Positions 8,085 through 17,561 are shown, numbered from the stretch's first letter. The stretch is DNA of 64,000 nucleotides from Pelomonas sp047654785 (GCF_047654785.1 NZ_JASGKQ010000003.1:1426001-1490000); one strand, 5' to 3'. The notes: generated from the sequence alone by a model not told the origin. Made by a program: numbers and translations.

Positions 8085-9161
8085 TCAGGAGAACAGCCTT
8101 CTCGCGGCCGGCGAGCCGGCGGCCAGGTCGCGCGCGGCCAGCGCCTCGTAGAGCTTCTTCAGCTCGACGTCGATGGCCGCGAACGCATGCAGGCCCAGTT
8201 GCTGGCCGCGGTCGTCGCAGACCTCGGCCTCCAGGTCGCGGGCCAGCGCGCGGGCCGATTCCTGCCAGGCCGCGAACGGCTCCTGCTCGGCCGGCGTCTG
8301 CGGCACGTCCAGCGCCAGCGTCAGCTCGCGCAGCGACAGCGCCTCCGGGTCGTCGGCCAGCGCGGCCTGGGCGTCGAACTGCAGCGTCAGCACCGGCGGC
8401 GCGCCCTCCTCGGGCGAGGGCATCACCAGCCGCCCGGGCAGCGCGCCCATCACGAAGCCGTGGCGCGACGCGGCCTGCTGCACGAAGCCCGGCGTCCAGG
8501 CCGCGGTCCTGGCGCGCAGCAGCAGCGCGAGCTGCGCGTCGTGGCTGGCGGCAAATTGGTCCAGCTCGCGGGCGCGGGCCACCACGTCCAGCATGTCGGG
8601 GAACTGCACGAAGCCGCCGATGCCGTCGGCGAAGGCCTGGATCTTCTGCACGAACTCGGAGTACTCGATCTCGTTGAGCGCGCCGCTGCGGTTGGCCAGC
8701 TTCACGCCGGCCTGGAACTCGCCGTAGCGCTGGCCGGGCGTGGGCAGCTCCCACTCGCCGGTCTCGGCGTTCAGGCCTTCGATCTGGAAGGGCTTGGTGC
8801 CGGCGCGGCGGCTGCCGGGCTGGTGCTGCAGCGCCAGCTCGCCGGAGGCCGGCGTCTCGACGGTGATCGTGGCGATCGCGTCGATCAGCGCATCCACGCG
8901 CGTCGAGGGCCGGCGCGGCGGGCGGGCGACGGCCGGCAGCGCGGCCTCCAGCTCACCCAGCGCCTCGGCCGCGGCGGCCTCGCCGCCATCGGCGTCCGCC
9001 GCCGCCACGGCGGCCGGGCCGCCGTCGAAATGCGGCTCCTCCATCGGCGGCAGCGCGCGCCGGGGGCCGGCCTTGCGCGCGGTCCACGCGCCATGGGCGA
9101 TCACCGCCACCAGCACCAGGGCGCCGAGCAGGGCCAGAAGGGTCGTCAGGCTCATCGTCAT
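8085..9161 (-). CDS. zipA: ZipA-like cell division protein
   Basis: Membrane-anchored division protein of 358 residues. A single N-terminal membrane segment (about 4-24, SLTTLLALLGALVLVAVIA) is followed by an acidic/Ala-rich linker and a globular domain (about 190-345) resembling the FtsZ-binding domain of ZipA (VKLANRSGALNEIEYSEF, then a long insert). It would tether FtsZ to the membrane at the septum. Its ATG overlaps the smc stop in an ATGA arrangement, implying translational coupling; smc-zipA adjacency upstream of ligA is common in gamma- and betaproteobacteria. The domain is divergent from the E. coli protein, so direct FtsZ binding is by homology only. Confidence 0.82.
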   Translation of the reverse strand: MTMSLTTLLALLGALVLVAVIAHGAWTARKAGPRRALPPMEEPHFDGGPAAVAAADADGGEAAAAEALGELEAALPAVARPPRRPSTRVDALIDAIATITVETPASGELALQHQPGSRRAGTKPFQIEGLNAETGEWELPTPGQRYGEFQAGVKLANRSGALNEIEYSEFVQKIQAFADGIGGFVQFPDMLDVVARARELDQFAASHDAQLALLLRARTAAWTPGFVQQAASRHGFVMGALPGRLVMPSPEEGAPPVLTLQFDAQAALADDPEALSLRELTLALDVPQTPAEQEPFAAWQESARALARDLEAEVCDDRGQQLGLHAFAAIDVELKKLYEALAARDLAAGSPAARRLFS

Positions 9162-12100
9162 GCTTCGGCCATCTCCAGGGCCTTGTCCATGTCCACGGCG
9201 ACGATGCGGGACACGCCCTGCTCCTGCATCGTCACGCCGATCAGTTGTTCGGCCATCTCCATCGCGATCTTGTTGTGCGAGATGAAGAGGAACTGGGTGC
9301 CGCGGCTCATCTGCGAGACGAGCTTGGCGTAGCGCTCGGTGTTGGCGTCGTCCAGCGGCGCGTCCACCTCGTCGAGCAGGCAGAACGGCGCCGGGTTGAG
9401 CTGGAAGATCGCGAACACCAGCGCGATGGCGGTCAGCGCCTTCTCGCCGCCGGACAGCAGGTGGATGGTGCTGTTCTTCTTGCCCGGCGGCTGGGCCATG
9501 ACCTGCACGCCCGCGTCCAGGATCTCGTCGCCGGTCATCACCAGCCGCGCCTGGCCGCCGCCGAACAGCTCGGGGAACATGCGGCCGAAGTGCTCGTTGA
9601 CCTGGTTGAAGGTGGCGCCCAGCAGGTCGCGCGTCTCCAGGTCGATCTTGTGGATCGCGTCTTCCAGCGTCTTGATGGCCGCGTTCAGGTCGGCGCACTG
9701 CGCGTCGAGGAAGGTCTTGCGCTCGCGGGCGGCGGTCAGCTCGTCCAGTGCGGCGAGGTTGACGGCGCCCAGCGCGGCGATCTCGCGGTTGATGCGGTCG
9801 ATCTCGCCCTGCAGGCCGTAGAGCTTGACGCCGCCGTCCTCGATGGATTTCGCCAGCGCTTCGAGATCGACGGCCGCCGCTTCGAGCTGCTCGCGGTACT
9901 GCGCGCCGCCGAGTTGGGCGGCCTGCTCTTCGAGCTGCAGCTTGGTGATGGCCTCGCGCAGCGGGTCCAGGCTGCGCTCGAAGCTCAGGCGCTGCTCGTC
10001 GGCCTTGCGCAGGCGCAGGGACAGGTCGTCGTAGCTCGCGCGCACGGCGGCCAGCTGCCCTTCGCGCTCGACCTTCAGCGCCAGCGCGTCCTGCAGGCCG
10101 GCCTGCGCGGCGGCGTCGTTGAAGCCATCCAGCTCGGCCTGCAGGCTGGCCGCGGACGCCGCGACGGTGGCGATCTGCGCCTGCGCCGTCTCGATGCCGC
10201 GCTGCAGTTCGCCGCGCCGGGCCGCCAGCGTCTGCGTCGCGAAGCGCGCCTCCTGCGCGCGGCGCTCCAGCGTGCGCAGCTGCTCGCGGGCGTCGGCCAG
10301 CCGGCGCTCGGCGGCGATGACGCCGTCGTCCAGCTCGGCGTGGCGCTGCTGCGCGTCGCCGAGCTGCAGGTCCAGCTCCTCGAAGCGGGCCTCGCCGACC
10401 GCGCGGCGCTCCTGCAGCGCCTCCTGCTGCGCGGCGATCTCGGCCAGCTCGGCGTCCAGGCCGACGCGGCGCTGCTGGCTGGCCTCGGCCTGCTGGGTCA
10501 GGCGCAGCAGCTCGACCTGGAGCTGGTGCGCGCGCGTCTGCGCGTCGCCGGCCTCGCGGCGCAGCGCGGCGAGGCGCCCGCTGGCGTCGTTGAACTGGTG
10601 CTCGACGCGGGCCAGCCGCAGCCGCGCCTCGTCGGCGATCAGCGCCTGCGCCTTCTGCGCCAGCGCCAGCTGCTCGATCTCCTGCGCGCGCGCCAGCAGG
10701 CCGGCCTGCTCGGAGTCCGGCGCGTAGAAGGTGACGGAGAACTGGCCCACCGCATGCCCCTGCGGCGTCAGGATCAGCTCGCCGTGCGTCAGCCGGTCGC
10801 GCGCGGCCAGCGCCGCGTCGAGGTCGGGCGCGGTGTAGACGCCCTCCAGCCAGTCGTTCAGCAGCGCGACGAGGCCGGCGTCGTCCAGCTTCAGCTGCGC
10901 GCTGAGCCTGGGCAGGGTCTCGTGCGTGTTCGTGATCGCGCCAGGCGGCGGCGAATAAAAGGCCAGCCGGGCCGGCGGCGCGTCCGACTCGAAGGCGCGC
11001 ACCACCTCCAGCCGGCCGACGCTGAGCGCGCCCATGCGCTCGCGCAGCGCGGCCTCCAGCGCGTTCTCCCAGCCCTGGCCGATGTGCAGCCGGGTCCACA
11101 GGCCCTGCAGCCCGTCCAGGCCGTGCCGGGCCAGCCAGGGCTTGAGCTTGCCCTCGGTCTGCACCTTGTCCTGCAGCGCCTTCAGCGCCTCCAGGCGGGC
11201 GCTCAGCTCGGACTGCCGGGCCAGCTGCGCGTTGGCGTCCTGCTGCGCGGCGCGGCGCTGCTCCTCCAGCTGCGGCAGCTGCTCGGCGAGCTCCTGCAAC
11301 CGGGCGTCGGCCAGGTCGCGCGCCTCGTCGGCCTCGGCGCTGCGGGCCTGCAGCGCCTGCAGCGCGTCCGGGTCCGGCGCGCCCAGCGTACGGGACTCGG
11401 CCGTCAGCCGGTCCTCGCGCTGGCGCAGCGCGCGCGCCTGCTCGTCCACGCTGCGGCTCTCGGCGGCCAGCACCTGAATCTGCTGCTGCACCTGCGCGAC
11501 CTGCGCGCGCTGCTCGTTGGCGCGGGCCTGCGCGGCGCGCAGCGCGTCCTCGCCCTGGGGCAGCTGCGCCTGCTGCTCCTCGGCCTGCGCGGCCAGGATC
11601 TCGCTCTGCTCGTCGGCCCCGGCGATCTGCCCGGCGATGCCCTCCAGCTCGGCTGCGGACTGCTCGACCCGCTCGCGCCACTGCCGGTCCTGCGCGTGCA
11701 GCTCGGCCAGCCGCTGCTGCGCTCGGTTGCGGCTCTCGACGACGAAGCGGATGCGCTCCTCCAGCCGGCTCACCTCCAGCTGCGCCTCGGCGTAACGGCC
11801 CTGCGAGGCGTGCAGTTCATCGCCCGCCGCGTAGTGCTGCTGGCGGACCTCCTCCAGCGTCGCCTCGACGGCGCGCAGCTCGGCCGTGCGCGCCTCCAGC
11901 GCATTGACGGCCTCGGCATGCGCGGCCTTCACGCGCGCCGCCTCGCTGCCGGCGTCGCGCGCCTTCAGCCACCAGAGCTGGTGCAGCTTCAGCGTGCCGG
12001 CGTCCTGCAGCTGCCGGTAGCTGGCCGCCACCTCGGCCTGGCGCTCCAGCTTCTCGAGGTTCGCGTTCAGCTCGCGCAGGATGTCGTCGACGCGGGTCAG

Positions 12101-12670
12101 GTTCTCGCGCGTGTCCTTGAGGCGGTTCTCGGTCTCGCGGCGGCGTTCCTTGTACTTGGACACGCCGGCCGCTTCCTCCAGGAACAGCCGCAGCTCCTCG
12201 GGCTTGCTCTCGATGATGCGCGAGATGGTGCCCTGGCCGATGATGGCGTAGGCGCGCGGCCCGAGGCCGGTGCCGAGGAACACGTCCTGCACGTCGCGGC
12301 GGCGCACCGGCTGGTTGTTGATGAAGTAGCTGCTGGTGCCGTCGCGCGTCAGCACGCGCTTGACGGCGATCTCGCTGAACTGGTTCCACGGTCCGCCCGC
12401 GCGCGCCGACGCGTTGTCGAACACCAGCTCCACGCTGGCGCGGCCCGCCGGCTTGCGGTTGCCGCTGCCGTTGAAGATCACGTCCTGCATGGACTCGCCG
12501 CGCAGCTCGCTGGCCTTGCTCTCGCCCAGCACCCAGCGCACCGCGTCCATGATGTTGGACTTGCCGCAGCCATTGGGGCCCACCACGCCCACCAGCTGCC
12601 CGGGCAGCTGGAAGGTGGTGGGTTCGGCGAAGGATTTGAAGCCGGCGAGCTTGATCGAGTTCAGCCGCAT
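9158..12670 (-). CDS. smc: Chromosome segregation protein SMC
   Basis: Core ATPase of the bacterial condensin complex, 1170 residues. The N-terminal head has Walker A GPNGCGKSN (G31-N39); long coiled coils flank a hinge around residues 500-660 (LHIGQGWENALEAALRE); the C-terminal head has the signature LSGGEKAL, Walker B FCLLDEVDAPLDDAN and a late switch His (FISHNK). Together with ScpA and ScpB (not in this window) it compacts and separates sister chromosomes. Length and all ABC-type motifs are normal. It is transcribed leftward into zipA and is divergent from queF, with a 106-base intergenic region holding both promoters. Confidence 0.97.
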   Translation of the reverse strand: MRLNSIKLAGFKSFAEPTTFQLPGQLVGVVGPNGCGKSNIMDAVRWVLGESKASELRGESMQDVIFNGSGNRKPAGRASVELVFDNASARAGGPWNQFSEIAVKRVLTRDGTSSYFINNQPVRRRDVQDVFLGTGLGPRAYAIIGQGTISRIIESKPEELRLFLEEAAGVSKYKERRRETENRLKDTRENLTRVDDILRELNANLEKLERQAEVAASYRQLQDAGTLKLHQLWWLKARDAGSEAARVKAAHAEAVNALEARTAELRAVEATLEEVRQQHYAAGDELHASQGRYAEAQLEVSRLEERIRFVVESRNRAQQRLAELHAQDRQWRERVEQSAAELEGIAGQIAGADEQSEILAAQAEEQQAQLPQGEDALRAAQARANEQRAQVAQVQQQIQVLAAESRSVDEQARALRQREDRLTAESRTLGAPDPDALQALQARSAEADEARDLADARLQELAEQLPQLEEQRRAAQQDANAQLARQSELSARLEALKALQDKVQTEGKLKPWLARHGLDGLQGLWTRLHIGQGWENALEAALRERMGALSVGRLEVVRAFESDAPPARLAFYSPPPGAITNTHETLPRLSAQLKLDDAGLVALLNDWLEGVYTAPDLDAALAARDRLTHGELILTPQGHAVGQFSVTFYAPDSEQAGLLARAQEIEQLALAQKAQALIADEARLRLARVEHQFNDASGRLAALRREAGDAQTRAHQLQVELLRLTQQAEASQQRRVGLDAELAEIAAQQEALQERRAVGEARFEELDLQLGDAQQRHAELDDGVIAAERRLADAREQLRTLERRAQEARFATQTLAARRGELQRGIETAQAQIATVAASAASLQAELDGFNDAAAQAGLQDALALKVEREGQLAAVRASYDDLSLRLRKADEQRLSFERSLDPLREAITKLQLEEQAAQLGGAQYREQLEAAAVDLEALAKSIEDGGVKLYGLQGEIDRINREIAALGAVNLAALDELTAARERKTFLDAQCADLNAAIKTLEDAIHKIDLETRDLLGATFNQVNEHFGRMFPELFGGGQARLVMTGDEILDAGVQVMAQPPGKKNSTIHLLSGGEKALTAIALVFAIFQLNPAPFCLLDEVDAPLDDANTERYAKLVSQMSRGTQFLFISHNKIAMEMAEQLIGVTMQEQGVSRIVAVDMDKALEMAEA

Positions 12671-12776
12671 GGAGACGGGCGCGTAAGCCGTTGATTTGGC
12701 TAAAGAAAAGCGCCTTTCACGGGCGCCTCGACGGGGCCGGATGATAGCATTCGCCCCCTCTCAGAAAGCCCGAGCC

Positions 12777-13265
12777 ATGGCCACCAAGAAGTCCGCCGCC
12801 CCCGCCCCCCGGAAGCAACCCAAGATGCGCGAGGTGCCCGCCAACCCGCCGAGCCAGCCCAGCAAGGACATCCTGGTCTTCCCGAACCCCAACCCGGAGC
12901 GGGACTACGTCATCCAGTTCCAGGTGCCCGAGTTCACCTGCCACTGCCCGCTGACCGGCCAGCCGGACTTCGCGCACTTCACCATCGACATGATCGCGGA
13001 CCAGCTCTGCGTGGAGCTCAAGAGCCTGAAGATGTACTTCTGGAGCTACCGCGACGAGGGCGCCTTCCACGAGAAGGTGACCAACCGGATCCTGGACGAC
13101 ATCGTCAAGGCCACGGACCCGCGCTTCATCCGCATCACCGCCAAGTGGTATGTGCGCGGCGGCATCTACACCAACGTCGTCGCCGAGCACTGCCAGGCCG
13201 GCTGGCAGCCCGCGCCGCGCGTGGAGCTGCCGGCGCATGGCTTCGAGTCGGGACTGCTGCGCTGA
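12777..13265 (+). CDS. queF: NADPH-dependent preQ0 reductase QueF (short, YkvM type)
   Basis: Reduces 7-cyano-7-deazaguanine (preQ0) to preQ1 in queuosine biosynthesis. The 162-residue protein has the QueF motif EFTCHCPLTGQPD with the catalytic Cys at about residue 57 (the one before Pro), and CVELKSLKMYFWSYRDEGA, which contains the conserved substrate-binding Glu and the QueF signature. Its length matches the single-domain form rather than the roughly 280-residue E. coli form. A basic Pro-rich N-terminus of about 30 residues precedes the T-fold domain. The start follows CGAGCC, and in-frame upstream codons read through the promoter region. No preQ1 riboswitch is evident upstream. The next gene begins six bases later. 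Confidence 0.95.
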   Translation: MATKKSAAPAPRKQPKMREVPANPPSQPSKDILVFPNPNPERDYVIQFQVPEFTCHCPLTGQPDFAHFTIDMIADQLCVELKSLKMYFWSYRDEGAFHEKVTNRILDDIVKATDPRFIRITAKWYVRGGIYTNVVAEHCQAGWQPAPRVELPAHGFESGLLR

Positions 13266-13271
13266 CCCACC

Positions 13272-14225
13272 ATGGCCACCGCCCCGCCGGACGACACCCT
13301 CCAGGCCCTGCGGCAGCGCCTCGAAGCGGCCGAGCGCGAGGCGGCGTTCTTCCGGCAGCTGGCCGAGAACGCCACCGACACCCTGATCTACGGCGGCCTC
13401 GACGGCACCCGCCTCTACGTGTCGCCGGCCGTCACGGCGCTGCTCGGCCATGAGCCCGCGGAGCTGGTCGGCAAGAAGGCCATCGACATCGTCCACCCGG
13501 ACGACGTCCCCGCCTTCCGCGCGCTGCTGCAGCAGATCGGCACCGGCGCGCTGAGCATGGGCAGCGTCGAAATCCGCCAGCGCCACCGCGACGGCCACTG
13601 GGTCTGGATGGAGGCGAGCGTGCGGCTCATGCGGGACGGGGTGACCGGCGCGCCGCTGGGCTATGTGTCCTCCGCGCGCGCCACCGGCCAGCGCAAGGCG
13701 CGCGAGGCCCAGCTGACCCGGCTGGCCTCCTACGACGCGCTGACCGAGCTGCCCAACCGCACGCTGCTCGGCGAACTGCTGACGCAGGAGGTGGCGCGCA
13801 GCCGCCGCGACGGTGCGCAGTTGCTGCTGCTGTGCATGGACCTGGACGGGTTCAAGCAGGTCAACGACGGCTTCGGCCACCTCGTCGGCGACGCCGTGCT
13901 GCGCGAGGTGGCCGACCGGCTGCGCGGCGTGCTGCGGGGCATGGACGTGATCGCGCGGCTGGGCGGCGACGAGTTCGTCGCGGTCGTCCAGGCCAACGGC
14001 AAGGAGGCCGGCGCGGCGCTGTCGCAGCGGCTGATCGCCGCGATCGCCCGACCCTTCGAGGGCGCGGACGAGCCCATCCACATCGGCCTGAGCGTCGGCA
14101 TCGCCCCGGTGCCGCTGGAGGTCGAGCAGGACCTGCAGGCGCTGATCGGCAGCGCCGACCTGGCGCTCTACGCCGCCAAGCGGCGCGGCAAGAACACCTT
14201 CTGCTTCGCCGACGAAGCGGGCTGA
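13272..14225 (+). CDS. PAS-GGDEF diguanylate cyclase
   Basis: Signalling enzyme of 317 residues that would make cyclic di-GMP from two GTP. An N-terminal coiled segment leads into a PAS domain (about 25-145; LAENATDTLIYGGLDGTRLYV at its start, a PAC-like strand DGHWVWMEASVRL near its end). The cyclase domain (about 150-310) has intact GGDEF at residues 231-235 and an upstream RGMD (R222, D225), the product-binding inhibitory I-site, so it should be active and feedback-inhibited. There is no membrane segment, so it is cytoplasmic; the PAS ligand is unknown. It sits six bases after queF and is probably co-transcribed with it, although no functional link is obvious. Confidence 0.93.
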   Translation: MATAPPDDTLQALRQRLEAAEREAAFFRQLAENATDTLIYGGLDGTRLYVSPAVTALLGHEPAELVGKKAIDIVHPDDVPAFRALLQQIGTGALSMGSVEIRQRHRDGHWVWMEASVRLMRDGVTGAPLGYVSSARATGQRKAREAQLTRLASYDALTELPNRTLLGELLTQEVARSRRDGAQLLLLCMDLDGFKQVNDGFGHLVGDAVLREVADRLRGVLRGMDVIARLGGDEFVAVVQANGKEAGAALSQRLIAAIARPFEGADEPIHIGLSVGIAPVPLEVEQDLQALIGSADLALYAAKRRGKNTFCFADEAG

Positions 14226-14243
14226 GCAGGGGCGCCGCCTATC

Positions 14244-15476
14244 ATGCCCGGCATGAGCCCGTCCCCGCCTGCCAGCCCGCCCGCCAACCCCCGCCTGGAC
14301 CTGCTGCAGCCCTACCCGTTCGAGCGCCTGCGTGCGCTCACGGCGGGCATCACGCCCAACCCCGCCCTGCCGCCGATTTCGCTGGGCATCGGCGAGCCGC
14401 GCCACGCGGCGCCCGCGCTGGTCGAAGACGCCATCCGGGGCGCGATGGCCGGCCTGTCCAGCTATCCCGCCACGGCCGGCTCGCCGGCGCTGCGCGAGGC
14501 CATCGCCGGCTGGATCGCGCGCCGCTACGGGCTGGCGCTGGACCCGGCCACGCAGGTGCTGCCCGTCAACGGCTCGCGCGAGGCGCTGTTCGCGATCGCG
14601 CAGACCGTCGTCGATGCCGGCCGGCCCGGCGCCACCGTCGTCTGCCCCAATCCGTTCTATCAAATCTATGAAGGCGCGGCGCTGCTGGCCGGCGCGCAGC
14701 TGGCCTTCGCCAACGCCGACCCGGCCCGCAACTTCGCCGCGGACTGGGCGCGGATCGATGCCGCCACCTGGGCCCGGACGCAGCTGCTCTACGTCTGCTC
14801 GCCCGGCAACCCCAGCGGCGCGGTGATGCCGCTGGACGAATGGCGCACGCTGTTCGAGCTGAGCGACCGGCATGGCTTCGTCATCGCGTCGGACGAGTGC
14901 TATTCGGAGATCTATTTCCGCGACGAGCCGCCGCTGGGCGGGCTGGAGGCCGCCGCCCGGCTCGGCCGCGGCGACTTCCGCAACCTGATCAGCTTCACCT
15001 CGCTGTCCAAGCGCTCCAACGTGCCGGGGCTGCGCTCGGGCTTCGTGGCCGGCGACGCGGCGCTGCTGCAGCGCTTCCTGCGCTACCGCACCTACCACGG
15101 CAGCGCGATGAGCCCGCTGGTGCAGGCCGCCAGCATCGCGGCCTGGGGCGACGAGGCGCACGTCATCGAGAACCGCACCCGCTACCGCGAGAAGTTCGCG
15201 GCCGTCACGCCGCTGCTGGCCGGGGTGCTGGACGTGGCGCTGCCGGACGCCGGCTTCTACCTCTGGGCCGCCGTGCCCGGGGGCGACGACGTCGGCTTCG
15301 CCCAGGGCCTGCTCGCTCAATACAATCTCGCGGTGCTGCCGGGCAGCCTGCTGGCGCGCGCCGCGCACGGCGGCAACCCCGGCGCCGGGCGCATCCGCCT
15401 GGCCCTCGTCGCCGACGAGGCCGAATGCCTGGAAGCCGCGCGCCGCATCGTCTCCTACACGGAATCCCGTCCATGA
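14244..15476 (+). CDS. dapC: Succinyldiaminopimelate transaminase DapC
   Basis: PLP-dependent class I/II aminotransferase of the succinylase branch of lysine/diaminopimelate synthesis, which makes N-succinyl-LL-2,6-diaminopimelate from the keto acid using glutamate. Visible motifs include VNGSREALF and VCPNPFYQIYEG near the cofactor, SPGNPSGAV, the Asp of ASDECYSEIY that contacts the PLP ring nitrogen, and SLSKRSNVPGLRSGF with the Schiff-base Lys at about residue 256. At 410 residues it has normal length. A second ATG nine bases downstream (14253) is an equally possible start. The stop overlaps the dapD start (ATGA), and the two enzymes act in consecutive steps, which supports DapC over other aminotransferases. 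Confidence 0.93.
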   Translation: MPGMSPSPPASPPANPRLDLLQPYPFERLRALTAGITPNPALPPISLGIGEPRHAAPALVEDAIRGAMAGLSSYPATAGSPALREAIAGWIARRYGLALDPATQVLPVNGSREALFAIAQTVVDAGRPGATVVCPNPFYQIYEGAALLAGAQLAFANADPARNFAADWARIDAATWARTQLLYVCSPGNPSGAVMPLDEWRTLFELSDRHGFVIASDECYSEIYFRDEPPLGGLEAAARLGRGDFRNLISFTSLSKRSNVPGLRSGFVAGDAALLQRFLRYRTYHGSAMSPLVQAASIAAWGDEAHVIENRTRYREKFAAVTPLLAGVLDVALPDAGFYLWAAVPGGDDVGFAQGLLAQYNLAVLPGSLLARAAHGGNPGAGRIRLALVADEAECLEAARRIVSYTESRP

Positions 15477-16297
15477 ACACCGCCGAACTGCAAAGCCTGA
15501 TCGACCTCGCCTGGGACAACCGCGCCTCGCTGGACCCCATCAACGCCCCCGAGCTGCGCCAGGCGGTGGAGCACGTCATCGCCGAGCTGGACGCCGGCCG
15601 GCTGCGCGTGGCCACCCGCGAGGGCGTGGGCCAGTGGACCGTGCACCAGTGGGTCAAGAAGGCCGTGCTGCTGTCGTTCCGGCTGAACGACAACCGTCTG
15701 ATGGGCGACAAGGACCTGACCTTCTTCGACAAGGTGCCCACCAAGTTCGCCGGCCTGGGCGAGGCCGAGCTGCGCGCCACCGGCGTGCGCGTGGTGCCGC
15801 CGGCCGTCGCGCGGCGCGGCAGCTTCCAGGGCAGGAACGTCGTGCTGATGCCCAGCTACGTGAACATCGGCGCCTACATCGACGAAGGCGCGATGGTGGA
15901 CACCTGGGCCACCGTGGGCTCCTGCGCGCAGATCGGCAAGAACGTCCACCTGAGCGGCGGCGTCGGCATCGGCGGCGTGCTGGAGCCGCTGCAGGCCAAC
16001 CCGACCATCATCGAGGACAACTGCTTCATCGGCGCCCGCTCCGAGATCGTCGAGGGCGTCATCGTCGAGGAGAACTCGGTGATCTCCATGGGCGTGTACA
16101 TCGGCCAGAGCACGCCCATCTACGACCGCGCGACCGACACGGTGAGCTACGGCCGCGTGCCGGCCGGCTCCGTCGTCATCTCCGGCTCGCTGCCCAAGGA
16201 CGGCGGCCGCTACAGCCTGTACGCGGCCATCATCGTCAAGCGCGTGGACGCGCAGACCCGCTCGAAGACGAGCATCAACGAACTGCTGCGCGCCTGA
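15473..16297 (+). CDS. dapD: Tetrahydrodipicolinate N-succinyltransferase DapD
   Basis: Transfers succinyl from succinyl-CoA to tetrahydrodipicolinate, the step before DapC in diaminopimelate and lysine synthesis. The 274-residue protein starts MNTAELQSLIDLAWDNRASL, and its C-terminal two-thirds is a left-handed beta helix of hexapeptide repeats (VNIGAYIDEGAMVDTWATVG, then IGKNVHLSGGVGIGGVL). It would form a trimer. Its length equals the E. coli enzyme (274). It is translationally coupled to dapC through a four-base overlap. A 103-base gap with a hairpin separates it from the next gene. Confidence 0.97.
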   Translation: MNTAELQSLIDLAWDNRASLDPINAPELRQAVEHVIAELDAGRLRVATREGVGQWTVHQWVKKAVLLSFRLNDNRLMGDKDLTFFDKVPTKFAGLGEAELRATGVRVVPPAVARRGSFQGRNVVLMPSYVNIGAYIDEGAMVDTWATVGSCAQIGKNVHLSGGVGIGGVLEPLQANPTIIEDNCFIGARSEIVEGVIVEENSVISMGVYIGQSTPIYDRATDTVSYGRVPAGSVVISGSLPKDGGRYSLYAAIIVKRVDAQTRSKTSINELLRA

Positions 16298-16355
16298 TCA
16301 TGCGCTGCCAAGCCAAGCGGGCCGCGCGCCGGGCCGCTCCCAAGCCGGCGCTCAC

Positions 16356-16395
16356 CCCCTCGGGGGATCGGCAGGCGTACCCGACCGACGAGGGG
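16356..16395 (+). promoter_or_regulatory. Hairpin covering the ribosome-binding site of the PilU-type gene
   Basis: CCCCTCG (16356-16362) pairs with CGAGGGG (16389-16395); inside, TCGG (16368-16371) can pair with CCGA (16381-16384). The 3' arm contains AGGGG, the apparent Shine-Dalgarno sequence five bases before the start codon at 16401. If the hairpin forms in the mRNA it would mask translation initiation. The element also resembles short palindromic repeats scattered in many Burkholderiales genomes, so it may be a repeat rather than a dedicated switch. Confidence 0.45.
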
Positions 16396-16400
16396 CTGTG

Positions 16401-17561
16401 ATGTCTGGCGGGAACATGGAGCGCATCCTGCGGCTGATGGCCGACAAGGGGGCGTCGGACTGCTACCTGTCGGCCAACATGCCGGTGCTGATCCGCATCA
16501 ACGGGCAGACGGTGCAGCTGTCCGACCAGTTGCTGACGCCGCCGCAGCCGCGCCAGCTGATCGCCGAGGTCATCGACCCCGCCAGCCTCGCCGAGCTGGA
16601 CGGCACCGGCGAGCTGAACATGGCCGTGGCGGTGCGCGGCGTCGGCAGCTTCCGGCTGTCGGGCTTCCGACAGCGCGGCTCGATCGCCGGCGTGTTCCGC
16701 CACATCCCGCACGACATCCCGTCGCTGGAGTCGCTGCGGCTGCCGCCGGTGCTCGGGCAGCTGATCAAGGAAAAGCGCGGCCTGATCCTGATGGTGGGCG
16801 CCACCGGCACCGGCAAGAGCACGACGCTGGCCAGCATGCTGGAGCTGCGCAACCAGACCCTGACCGGGCACATCCTGACCATCGAGGACCCGGTCGAGTA
16901 CCTGTTCAGCAACAAGCGCTCGGTGGTGAACCAGCGCGAGGTCGGCCGCGACACCGCGTCGCTGCAGGTGGCGCTGAAGAACGCGCTGCGCCAGGCGCCG
17001 GACTGCATCCTGATCGGCGAGATCCGCGACCGCGAGACCATGACGGCGGCCATCAGCTACGCGCTGTCCGGCCACCTGGTGCTGGCCACGCTGCACGGCA
17101 ACAACACCTACCACGCGCTGAACCGCATCCTGTCCTTCTACACGCCCGAGTCCCGCCCGGCGCTGCTGAACGACCTGGCGGCGGGCCTGAAGGCCATCGT
17201 CTCGCAGCGCCTGGTGCGCGCCACGGCGGGCGGGCGCGTGCCGGTCGTCGAGATCCTGCTGAACACCAAGCTGACCGCCGAGCTGATCGAGAACGGCGAC
17301 TTCAGCGGCGTGAAGGAGGCGATGGAGAAGTCCATCGCCGAGGGGTCGCAGACCTATGAGGAGCATTTCGCCAAGCTCATCACCGACGGCACCATCACCC
17401 GCGAGGAAGGCCTGGCCTTCGCCGACTCGCCGACCAACCTGCTGTGGCGGCTGCAGAACGAAACCCCGGGCGCGCGCCTGATGAACGCGCCGCGCAAGGA
17501 AGAAAAGGCCGGCGACGAAGCCAGCTTCACCGAAATCACCCTGGACGTCCGCGGCACTTGA
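16401..17561 (+). CDS. pilU: PilT/PilU-family pilus retraction ATPase
   Basis: Hexameric secretion-type ATPase of 386 residues, closest in layout to PilU. After the N-terminal PAS-like domain (ERILRLMADKGASDCYLSA) come Walker A GATGTGKST (about 133-141), the Asp box TIEDPVEYLF, the Walker B region CILIGEIRDRETM and the His box GHLVLATLHGNNT. It would power type IVa pilus retraction. The C-terminal extension past residue 345 is PilU-like. The start at 16401 is chosen for the AGGGG five bases upstream; a GTG three bases earlier is in frame. It is not next to a pilT gene or yggS, the usual pilTU context, so it may be an additional paralogue. Its stop overlaps the proposed TTG start of prmB. Confidence 0.88.
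   Translation: MSGGNMERILRLMADKGASDCYLSANMPVLIRINGQTVQLSDQLLTPPQPRQLIAEVIDPASLAELDGTGELNMAVAVRGVGSFRLSGFRQRGSIAGVFRHIPHDIPSLESLRLPPVLGQLIKEKRGLILMVGATGTGKSTTLASMLELRNQTLTGHILTIEDPVEYLFSNKRSVVNQREVGRDTASLQVALKNALRQAPDCILIGEIRDRETMTAAISYALSGHLVLATLHGNNTYHALNRILSFYTPESRPALLNDLAAGLKAIVSQRLVRATAGGRVPVVEILLNTKLTAELIENGDFSGVKEAMEKSIAEGSQTYEEHFAKLITDGTITREEGLAFADSPTNLLWRLQNETPGARLMNAPRKEEKAGDEASFTEITLDVRGT

Noticed and set aside
9245..12694. 1149-codon open frame on the plus strand
   Set aside because: Antisense shadow of smc; Leu/Gln/Arg repeats reflect reversed coiled-coil codons.
12671..12776. preQ1 riboswitch before queF
   Set aside because: The leader has no preQ1 pseudoknot-like A-rich tail after a C-rich loop; only ordinary promoter-like sequence was seen.
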